Positions 8,248-16,788 of a DNA stretch of 38,311 bases are shown here, in pieces. The notes below the pieces were generated by a model. The model was not told where the DNA came from. It saw nothing but the letters and a program-made list of their open reading frames with translations, and ran no database searches. The position numbers were made by a program, and so were the translations under genes. Numbering within the stretch: the first letter of the stretch is position 1; each line of letters begins with the position of its first letter. The stretch is from Folioceros fuciformis (lineage: Eukaryota > Anthocerotophyta > Anthocerotopsida > Anthocerotales): the NCBI GenBank assembly GCA_049999805.1, contig JBNGIO010005629.1, forward strand, positions 1-38,311. The letters run 5' to 3'.

Positions 8248-11200
8248 TCACGGTCGACCCTTACAACTGCAACACCCAGCTGCAAATCGATGCACACGGT
8301 ACCCATCCCTTACGACAATGTCTCTCTTTTCAACCCTTGACATAATCTCCGTGGAACTGTGGCAGTCACTGCACATCCGTAGATTCTTCGTTACGACCAG
8401 GGGGGTGCCACTTAGAGTGTTCAAGAGACCAAACGCCAGAGCCAGCTTCTCAGCATGCCCACAAAGCACATCTTCCTTTTCCTTCTCAGACAGTGGCCGC
8501 AACACCAACTGGGTGTGTGGTACATGGCCTCCTTCCTGCTTCAGACGTGCATTTACGGTCTCAACCTTGAACGCAATATGTTCCCTGTTTTCCCCCACAA
8601 CAAACGTATGTACCTGCTCTTGCACCTCAATGCCCGCCACCGCGGGCTTCTTATTAGCTCCTGCTACCTTTCTCTGGGTATCAATCCTGTCTACATCGGC
8701 CCACCTACCTGCGTCTGCATAGGCGTTGGCCATGAGCACATATGCCGATGCACCCTGAGGCTCCAGTCTGACGAGACTTTCAAAACACCGCCTCGCCCTC
8801 TCTATATCCCCGTGTGTCTTGCAGGCATGCAGCAACGAAGTTAAACCCACAACATTGCTTCGGCTCTCACTTGATTCCAGCATGTGCTCTGCCTGATCTA
8901 AATGGCCAGCACGCCCAAGAAGATCAATCATGCAATTGTAATGCTCAACTGTCGGCTTGATGCCATGTTGATCAACCATGGAATCAAAGTGCTTGAGACC
9001 CTCGGTCACCATTCCCGCATGACTGCATGCTACCAGAAGGCAGGTAAAAGTAGCATCATCAGGCGAAATACCAGCGCCTAACATCTCCTCAAAACAAGCT
9101 AGTGCGCTGTGACCTTCGTCACAGTTACCACACCCTGCGATCAGCGCATTCCACGTCACCACATCCTTTGCGGCCAAGCTATCAAAGACGCTGCGTGCAG
9201 ATGGCAGGTCGCCACATTTTGCATACATGTCGACTAGGCAGTTGCCCACAAGTATGCTACCGAGCTGTCCTCTTTCCACAATCTGCGAGTGTAGCTGCCT
9301 ACCCTTCTGCAAGGCACCAACGCTTGCACAGGACTTCAGAAGGCAAGCAAACGTAACATGGTCAGCCAAAACCAGGCCCTCCTGCTCCATTTCTCCATAC
9401 AGAACAAGCGCCTCTTGGCCGAGCCCTTGCTGAGCATATCCAGCGATCAGGGCATTCCATGTGACCACATTTTTGGTCAGCAAGCTGTCGAAAACCAAGC
9501 GTGCATCTTCGAGTTCGCCAAACTTTGCATACATGTCCACCAAGGAAGTGCCCACAAGTAGGTTCCCAAGGTGTCCTCTTTCCACAATCTGAGAGTGCAG
9601 CTGCCTACCCTTCTGTAGAGCATCAGAGCTTGCACAAGCCTTCAGCAGGTAAGTGAAAGTGACATGGTCAGCCACAATCAGTCCCTCCTGCTCCATTTGT
9701 CCATACAAGACAAGCGCCTCCTGACCTGGCCCGTGGTTTGCATACCCACCAATCAGGGCATTCCATGTGACCAAATTTTTTGTGGCCAAACTGTCAAAAA
9801 CCCTGCGTGCATCTTCCAGTTCGCCACATTTTGCATACATGTCCACCAGACAAGTGCCCACAAGTATCTGCTCTACATGGGCTGTTTCAACAATCTGTGA
9901 GTGCAGCTTCCTGCCCCTATGTAAGTCACCAATGCTTGCACAGGCCTTCAGAAGGCAAGCGAAAGTAACCTCGTCAGCCACAACCAGTCCCTCCTGCTCC
10001 ATTTGTTCGTACAAAGCAAGTGCTTGTTGACCAAGCCCGTGATCGGCATAGCCAGCAATAAGGGAATTCCAGGTCACCACATTTTTTGTGGCCAAGCTGT
10101 GAAAAACCTGGCTTGCATCTTCCATTTCTCCAAACTTTGCATACATGTCCACAAGGGAAGTGCCCACAAGTATGTTCTCTAGCTGTCCTCTTTCCACAAT
10201 CTGAGAGTGCAGCTGCCTGCCCTTCTGTAGGGCGCCCGCGCTTGCACAGGCTTTCAGAAGGCAAGCAAAAGTGACATGGTCTGCCACAATCAAGCCCTCC
10301 TGCTCCATTTGTCCGTACAGAACAAGGGCCTCTTGACCGAGCCCGTGATTGGCATACCCACCTATCAGGGCCGTCCATGTCACCAGATTTTTTATCGCCA
10401 TGTTGTCGAAAACCCTGCGTGCATCTTCCAGTTCGCNNNNNNNNNNNNNNNNNNNNNNNNNNNNNNNNNNNNNNNNNNNNNNNNNNNNNNNNNNNNNNNN
10501 NNNNNNNNNNNNNNNNNNNNNNNNNNNNNNNNNNNNCAGTTACCCACCAGTATATTGTTTAGCTGTCCTCGTTCCACAATCTGCGAATGCAGCTCCCTGC
10601 CCCTCTGTAGATCAGCAGTGCTTGCACAGGCTTTCAGAAGGCAAGCAAAAGTAACATGGTTACCCACAACCAGGCCCTCCCACTCCATTTGTCTATACAA
10701 AGTAAGTGCTCGCTGGCTGAGCCCATGGATAGCATACCCATCAATCAGCGCCGTCCATGTCACCACATCCTTTGTGGTCAAGCTGTCAAAAACCGTGCGT
10801 GCAGCGTCCAGATCGCCACATTTTGCGTACATGTCCACGAGGCAGTTGCCGACAAATAAGTTAGGGGGAATGCCACTCCGCAGAACATCACTATGCACAT
10901 TTCTGCCAGATTGCAAGTCCGCAGCAAACGCACAGGCTTGAAGGGCAGCTACGAAGACGTGACCATTCGCCTTTACACCCGAGGTACGCATCTTGTGGTA
11001 CAGTTGGATGGCCTCTTCCGGCTTCCCATGTTTAGCATGTGCAGAGATAATAGAAAACCACATGAAACAATCTGGCTTACCCACCCGGTTGAACACATCC
11101 ATGGCCTCCTGTAGCCTACCTCCACGTGCATACATGCGCAAGATATGGTTCCCCAAGTATGTGTTTGACTCGTACCCGAGTTTGACAGTGAGGTCGTGAA

Positions 11201-11852
11201 CTCTTTGCCCCAGAACCAGATCCTTCGTAGCCGCACACTGTTTGAGCACAGTGTAGAAAAGAGACTGAGAAATGGGACTGCCAGTCTCTACACGAGACTC
11301 CAGGGCTCGTACGGCGTCAGCAAGCTTTCCCTGCTGACATAACGTGCTCACAGTGACAGCCGTGATCACGCCCATTTCCGACCCTGCCCTCCTGCGAGCC
11401 TCGGGAATATCCAGAGAGCTCGACTTGGAAGGCGAGGCACCATGGCCCATCCGAATATCCAAATAAACGAGCTGCTCATCCACCCAAGGTGGCTTGAACA
11501 GGCTGTTCAACCAGAGGACCTCGCCAGTCCCCGTATGCCAGAAGTCAGGCGAACGGAGACTCTGCTTACTTCTCCTGTTATCCAACCACATGGCAGGGTC
11601 CAGAAAAAATTGTCGCCACAGGAGGTCCTGCTTCTGCTGTTCCTCCTGGCGACCAATGTCAGTGGAAAATCCTTCCGTAACCATGCATTCTCTCGGGACC
11701 ACTGCGTGCCACACACTGCCGCTCCTGAAGGCTCGGTTGTTTTTCATAGCTGGACTCGCCAAGGTGAGGTGCGCGGAAGTTCCTGGTACAAGCCCTGCAG
11801 AGCAATCAACGTGTTGGGTCCACAACGAATCGGGTTGCCATTGTAGAGCCAT
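8248..11852 (-). CDS. PLS-class PPR protein with DYW:KP domain, interrupted by an assembly gap
   Basis: Two open segments (11852 to 10537 and 10436 to 8248) belong to one intronless gene split by 100 N. Before the gap the protein reads LNNILVGN plus two bases of a Cys codon; after it, two bases of a Gly codon then ELEDARRVFDN, exactly the two ends of an S motif. The N-terminus (MALQWQPDSLW) and PDF-like block (LLWRQFFLDP, SPDF, EVLWLNS, PPWVDEQ) match the paralogs. There are seven visible P motifs, E1/E2, a KP box (KKPAVAGIEV), HAE, CSDCH and a terminal GRP. The S/P code pairs read U?, UA, YG, AU, AU, AU, UU, then Y at -4 (inference). Two S motifs have KFG instead of KCG. The role is likely organellar U-to-C editing, by subtype. 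Confidence 0.88.
10437..10536. other. Assembly gap (100 N) inside a PPR gene
   Basis: Exactly 100 N, so a placeholder length. Completing the split S motif by comparison with its neighbours needs 26 nt, or 26 plus whole PLS units (about 303 nt each). The true length must leave remainder 2 on division by 3; 100 does not, which is why the frame breaks. Confidence 0.9.
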
Positions 11853-12716
11853 CTTGAAGGCCCCCGATCACGAAAGATGAGACGCACAAGCAAGTAAAGC
11901 AGGCTGTAGCAATATGCCCGACTCACAGAAAAACAACAAAAATCCTCGTATCCTACAACAGCAACATCCGAACCGACGGAGGAGGTTGTGGGTGCCCTGG
12001 CCCCTCACCAAGTAACGGAATCTGATTGTTTTCCACATGACATCACTGTATCGAGAACTTGAGTGCATCGTGGCTTAACCTTTAGTGCATGATGGTACTA
12101 TATGTACTGCAGGAGTGGCCACCTCGGAGCAGATCAGGTTCTGCGAGCAGGAAAGACTACGCCAAGCTTGTGGTTTGCCGCCTTCAAAATGAAGCAGTTC
12201 GTCAAAGGGGAGGAACAGCCATGAAGAAAATTTCTAATCGTCAAAGTTGCCACCGAGCTCCCACACTTAAGACTGAACTGCGATTCTGGTCTGGCGGATT
12301 TCCCTCCAGAGATTCCAGTCGGCGACACGATGAAGTGGCTCGAATTGAGCAGGATGTTGAGATGCGTCTTGGGTTTCTCTTCTTCCCGAATGCTGCCAGG
12401 AAAGTGTACGAACGGAGCGAATTCCAGTGACTTCCGTAGGGATTTCGGGCAAGCTGACGCTCATGAGGCTATCGACACCCGCAGCTGCCGACCTTCAAGT
12501 CACATCAGCCATGTCTGGATTCTCAACCACGGTCTGCGCAGGACTGGATTCCTCGGACGTCAGCTCTGCGGCGTCGGCAACGGCAACGGCAACGGCTGAG
12601 AACGGGTAGTTCAGATTCAAACGTTTCTATTCAAACTTCGACATAGTCGAGATCTATTACACTGAGAATAGAACGTAGATAATACTGGACTTCACAAATG
12701 CCAGCAGAGTCTTATA
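11853..12716. other. Upstream region of a PPR gene, no gene seen
   Basis: The start-proximal part carries the leader element (plus-strand acgaaagatgaga at about 11870-11882), 23 bp before the ATG on the minus strand. Open frames around 12089-12600 show no domain, signal or repeat pattern I recognise, and overlapping frames are open on both strands. A short (acggca)n stretch lies near 12577-12596. Confidence 0.45.
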
Positions 12717-13050
12717 GTGCAGAGCACAAAAGCTCTATGCACAACTAAGAGTCAGCAGAGTCTTAGAGTGCAGAGCACAAAAGCTCTATGCACAACTAAG
12801 AGTCTAACAGTGCAGAGCACAAAAGGTCTATGCACAACTAAGAGTCTAACAGTGCAGAGCACAAAAGCTCTATGCACAACTAAGAGTCTAACAGTGCAGA
12901 ACACAAAGGGTCTATGCACAACTAAGAGTCTAACAGTGCAAAGCACAAAAGCTCTATGCACAACTAAGAGTCTAACATTGCAGAGCACAAAAGCTCTATG
13001 CACAACTAAGAGTCTAACAGTGCAGAACACAAAAGCTCTATGCACAACTA
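12717..13050. repeat. 42-bp tandem array, eight units, each with a hairpin
   Basis: Units start at 12717, 12768, 12810, 12852, 12894, 12936, 12978 and 13020. The first spacing is 51 bp and all later ones are 42 bp. Each unit contains GTGCAGAGC, a six-base acaaaa loop, and GCTCTATGCAC. This can fold into a nine-pair stem with a two-base bulge. Because 42 is a multiple of 3, long open frames appear on both strands, but these are repeat artefacts. The array abuts the stop codon of the small minus-strand gene at 13048. Confidence 0.85.
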
Positions 13051-13407
13051 ATCTTCGTCCCCCTCATCCGTGAAGGCATCTCCGCATTCGACACCGAGGT
13101 GATCGGGCAGTAGCTCGCACCCTCCCCAATGCAAAATGCATGTCAGTCGCTCCACCAAACATTCCTCTCCCTGATGATTGATGAGTACAGTAGGAGAATT
13201 ATTTGTTAGAGTCTCAATCCAAGGAAGCTGTTCCACCACATTGTTGATGAGCGTCTGTCCCACTGGCACAGCAAATCCAAGAGCTTGAATTCGCACAGTA
13301 GCCTGAAATGATCCCTGCAAATGAGCAATAGCCATCTCGGTCTTCCTCTCCAATGCTGCAGAAGAACAACCTGCAGTAACTCGAATCTCCAAATTGTTCG
13401 CCATTTC
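13048..13407 (-). CDS. Unidentified small protein (118 aa), probable terminal exon
   Basis: The reading frame 13404-13048 starts MANNLEIRVTAG and ends in an acidic tail DEGDED. I recognise no family. It has no transmembrane segment or repeat. Immediately upstream on the minus strand is a textbook splice acceptor: a T/C-rich tract ending CTACTTAG, just before GAAATG. The exon therefore probably begins at 13407, and earlier coding or 5' untranslated sequence lies upstream. A degraded copy on the plus strand (14681-15105) conserves both the acceptor and stretches of this protein (EMxIAHLQ, ALGF.VP, SPTVLI), which supports it as a once-real gene, possibly from a mobile element. Function unknown. 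Confidence 0.5.
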   Translation of the reverse strand, partial: EMANNLEIRVTAGCSSAALERKTEMAIAHLQGSFQATVRIQALGFAVPVGQTLINNVVEQLPWIETLTNNSPTVLINHQGEECLVERLTCILHWGGCELLPDHLGVECGDAFTDEGDED

Positions 13408-14373
13408 CTAAGTAGAGAGAAGAAAAAACAAATCACTCACTAAACAAAATAAAATCAACATACTTTTATAAAAAGAAGAAAGTCATAAAGATAGACAAAC
13501 AAAAGTATAGTCTACACACCAAGTGCTCTCAAGTTTGGCAACAACCAATGCAAAAAGAAGGTGACCTGCTCCTACATATATATTGTGCAAGAGCACCTAG
13601 ATCTCGACAGATTCATTAAAAAACTATCATTGTAAGACCTTTCTCCGATGAAGAATGATATACTATATATGTTCAAATAGGTCTAGTATGCTATCACAAT
13701 CATTGTAGGACTTTTTTCCACTTGAGTGATGTTATATATATATGTGATACATGGATTGCTTTACTATCAAACAATCATTACAAGACTTGTTCTTCCATGA
13801 ATGATATGGATCAATTTTTTAGTATAATAGTAAAAGTATTCTTATGATCGTAAGAGGATATGCTCTCAATTATCATTAAGTGCATATTCTATCTTCCTTG
13901 AGGTGTTATGATAATTATTACATGTAGAGAGCAAGTTTAATTTTGTTTTTTCTCACCAACAGTTGAAGAAACAAAAGCTTATTTTGGACCTTGATGTTGT
14001 GTACATGTTTTGTATTTGTCACATACCATAATTTATGTAACTATATGTACTTTTGGTACAATCTATCTCAACCTTGACTTAATATGTACCTTATGTATGT
14101 TGGCGACATTAGCACGTAATACAATAGTGTTCTTTTATGATCTTTTATGACAACATCGAACAAAGAAAGAGTTCCCAAGATAAGCGATATCACTTTAATG
14201 CCAACCTCTAATATGACTAGAGGAGAGCACCCAAACATTTCAAGTATTGTTGAACTTCAACTTTATTCAATTGTTTTTTAGATCTAGAACAATGCCTTAC
14301 TCATTGAAACAAACATGTTATAAGAATACTCTAACTATGACACTAAAATATTGATCCATATCATTCCAGTGAA

Positions 14374-14390
14374 CTAAACCCTAAACCCTT
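14374..14390. repeat. Short interstitial telomere-like repeat
   Basis: The sequence ctaaaccctaaaccctt contains two plant-type CCCTAAA telomere units. It lies at the inner end of the right palindrome arm and has no counterpart in the left arm, so it was probably inserted or created after the duplication. Confidence 0.6.
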
Positions 14391-14414
14391 GTAATTATTG
14401 CTTGATAACAACGA

Positions 14415-14506
14415 TATGTATTGGATATATATGATATCATTCAAGCGAAGAAACATATGGTATGTATTGGATATATATGATATCATTCAAGCTAAGAAAC
14501 ATCTGG
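14415..14506. repeat. 46-bp tandem duplication
   Basis: Two copies, starting tatgtattggatatatatga at 14415 and 14461, differ at only a few bases (gcgaag versus gctaag). They lie in the spacer-proximal part of the right palindrome arm; the left arm holds only one diverged equivalent. Confidence 0.85.
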
Positions 14507-14680
14507 TAAGGAAGCGAAGAAAAGTCTTGTAATGATTGGTCGACAACAGAACAAAGAAAAGTAGATCATATTTTTCTAATAGGTTTATGATTACCTATTT
14601 TTCTAACTTTCTTCTTTTCGTAGGTTTCTGTTGATTTTGTGTATTTAATAATTGATGTGTGTTTTCTTCTCTCTTCTCAG

Positions 14681-15105
14681 GAAATGATCANNNNNNNNNN
14701 NNNNNNNNNNNNNNNNNNNNNNNNNNNNNNNNNNNNNNNNNNNNNNNNNNNNNNNNNNNNNNNNNNNNNNNNNNNNNNNNNNNNNNNNNNGCTATTCTTT
14801 TGTTGCACTTGTAAAGAAGATAGAGATGACAATTGCTCATCTACAAGAATCACATCAAGCTACCGTGCAAATTTAAGCTCTTGGATTTGTTGTGCCAATT
14901 CCTACAAATGCTCACAAACAATGCGATGGAGCTTTGGGGTTGAGACTTGGACTAATCATTCTCCTACTGTACTTATTTATATTCATTAGGATAGGAATGT
15001 TTGGTGGAACGATTGATCTACATTTTACATCGGATAGGAAACTAGCTACTATATCACCTTGATGTAGAGTGAGGGGATGTATTCACGGATGATGATGAAG
15101 ATTAG
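14681..15105 (+). pseudogene. Decayed inverted copy of the 118-aa gene
   Basis: This starts just after an intact-looking acceptor (TTCTTCTCTCTTCTCAG, ending at 14680) followed by GAAATG, as in the minus-strand copy. After the gap at 14691-14790 it reads KKIEMTIAHLQESHQATVQI, then an in-frame stop and frameshifts, with later matches (ALGFVVPIP, TNHSPTVLI) in different frames. It ends GATGATGAAGATTAG, equivalent to the DED-stop end of the other copy. Multiple stops and frame changes make it a pseudogene. Confidence 0.7.
14691..14790. other. Assembly gap (100 N)
   Basis: A placeholder run of exactly 100 N. By alignment with the intact inverted copy only about 26 nt are missing here. Confidence 0.85.
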
Positions 15106-15660
15106 TTGTGCAAAAATTAGAATGTAGAAACAGTATCTACAATGTGTGGGATACGTGATTAAGAAAAGAACGCTATAACTAAGGAAAGAGAATGCCTGCA
15201 GAGATATGTGCCGTTGTATTTTACTAATAGTACATTCCCAGGACTTCTATTTGGAAGAGTTGATGTTGAGACCCTTACAAATGGAGTGAGGAATGATCTA
15301 ATATGACGAAGTCTATGAAAGAGATTCAGAATTAGGGTGAGAAAAGAGATTCAAAAGAGATCCATGACCATTGAGAACATGATGTGCATGCAATGCCATG
15401 ATTAACAATGCTTTGTTTGCATGCAAAGAACAAGCCAAGTGGGAGAGGTGTTAGAAGGGTTCCATAGCTGCAAGAGAAAAAGCCAAGGGTGCCCCAAGTC
15501 AAGAAGGTTGAAATGAGCTCATCATAGTGCAAACAAATATTTCATGATTCAAAACATTGAGATTCAAGTCTGAGCATGAAATAATGAGTCTTAAACTCAC
15601 TTTCCTTAAAAGTGCCGAGACTCACAAGCTTCTTTTGGTGACAAGCTTGAAAACCACGCT

Positions 15661-15742
15661 GCCCATGAGCGAAGAGCAAGGAAAACAGATATATATATAT
15701 TGCCCATGAGCGAAGAGCAAGGAAAACAGATATATATATATT
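15661..15742. repeat. 41-bp perfect tandem duplication
   Basis: Two identical copies starting gcccatgagcgaagagcaag at 15661 and 15702, each ending in a (TA)n run. Confidence 0.95.
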
Positions 15743-15828
15743 GCATACGAGCAACTCCATGAATCTAAAGTAAAGAATCTTCAACTCACTATTCTTAACA
15801 AGAGCAAAGATCCCGATGAGCAAGCCAA

Positions 15829-15915
15829 GCATGCCATAGTAAAGTTGAGTTGAGAGGCATGCAATAATAAAGTTGAGTTAAGAGGCATGCAATAGTAAAG
15901 TTGAGTTGAGAAAGA
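15829..15915. repeat. 28-bp tandem repeat, about three copies
   Basis: Copies of aaagttgagttgagaggcat start at 15841, 15869 and 15897 (28-bp spacing), the last truncated after ttgagttgag. Confidence 0.9.
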
Positions 15916-16788
15916 TCATTTGTTTGCTAGAACTACCCACTATGTATATTAAACTTCTTTTGGTGAGTTACAAGCTTGAAGGTACATTGTCCATACACAA
16001 AAGAATGAGGGAAAAGGAGACACGTACCATCTAAAAAAATCACCCACACACCTTCTTAACCATGTTAAATCCTGGGATATATCCCTTTGCAAATGAGCGC
16101 AATTTCTGCAAAAGTGAGATCCCTGCGCTAAGGTAAGCAGGGCAGGATCTGGACATCCCACGGAGTCCGAGGAAGGAAGCCGCTGTTCCAATGCCGGGTC
16201 ACAAGTTTCAAAACTAGTGAAGCCTCCTGGACTCTCACTGAATAAGCTCGGCATGCGAGGAAAGCGGTGGCCGCACTCCTGACTCCACTTCCATCACATT
16301 GGGTTGCATCATGTTTCCAAAGACCAGCTCAAATCAATGCAGTCTGACATAAAGGACTCTCTCTACCCATGATACCAGTCTACACGACGTTCATGAGAAC
16401 GTAGAGCGAGCTCGGTTCCGGAGTTCAACCAATAAGATGAGTCACCTGCAGAAGCAAAATCACGTACACCAGTGTCAAAATGATAGATCGACAGACGGAA
16501 AGACAGGATCCCTTCTATCTGGAAGCACGAGAGGGATAAACAGCTAGGTTATGCTCATCTATAGAGACAGTCCTGACCAGCCCAGCAACACTTGCAACCC
16601 ATGAGGTACATGTCACGAACGATGCAAATGAGCGTGGTTTCAGGTACCTGGACAGGTGAAATGAAGCTCCTATCAACTCCTTGGCTCAGTCTCCCTTCCT
16701 GTTGGAATTCTGATTCCTGATTCTTATGTGGACTCCCACAAGCAACATTCCCCATGCTGATCAGGCATTCGCTACACAATCTTCATTC

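Larger units (their letters stand above)
13048..15105. repeat. Large imperfect inverted duplication (approximately 2-kb palindrome)
   Basis: The left arm (13048 to about 13847) and right arm (about 14320 to 15105) match in opposite orientation. Shared landmarks from the outside inwards are: GATTAGTTGTGCA at the gene end, the SPTVLI and AHLQ coding stretches, the acceptor before GAAATG, aaaatcaaca, aaaagaagaaagt, cattacaagactt, and gaatgatatggatcaat near the centre. The spacer is about 470 bp and AT-rich. The arms are clearly diverged, so the duplication is not recent. Confidence 0.75.
15106..16788. other. Intergenic, no gene; short tandem repeats
   Basis: No supported gene. The 15.3-16.0 kb part is low in GC and contains related words repeated in tandem and at a distance; for example a 'cttcttttggtga...acaagcttgaa' block occurs near 15627 and again near 15951. 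Two clear tandem repeats are listed separately. The 16.0-16.79 kb part has no structure I can name and leads into the stop codon of the next PPR gene. Confidence 0.5.

Noticed and set aside
12089-12430. 113-codon open frame on the plus strand upstream of a PPR gene
   Set aside because: No recognisable domain, no conserved copy, and overlapping open frames occur on both strands. Support is insufficient.
12717-13073. Repetitive open frames on both strands, and a possible CRISPR-like array
   Set aside because: The period of 42 is a multiple of three, so stop-free frames arise automatically. There are no unique spacers between repeats, and the genome is eukaryotic, so this is a plain tandem array.
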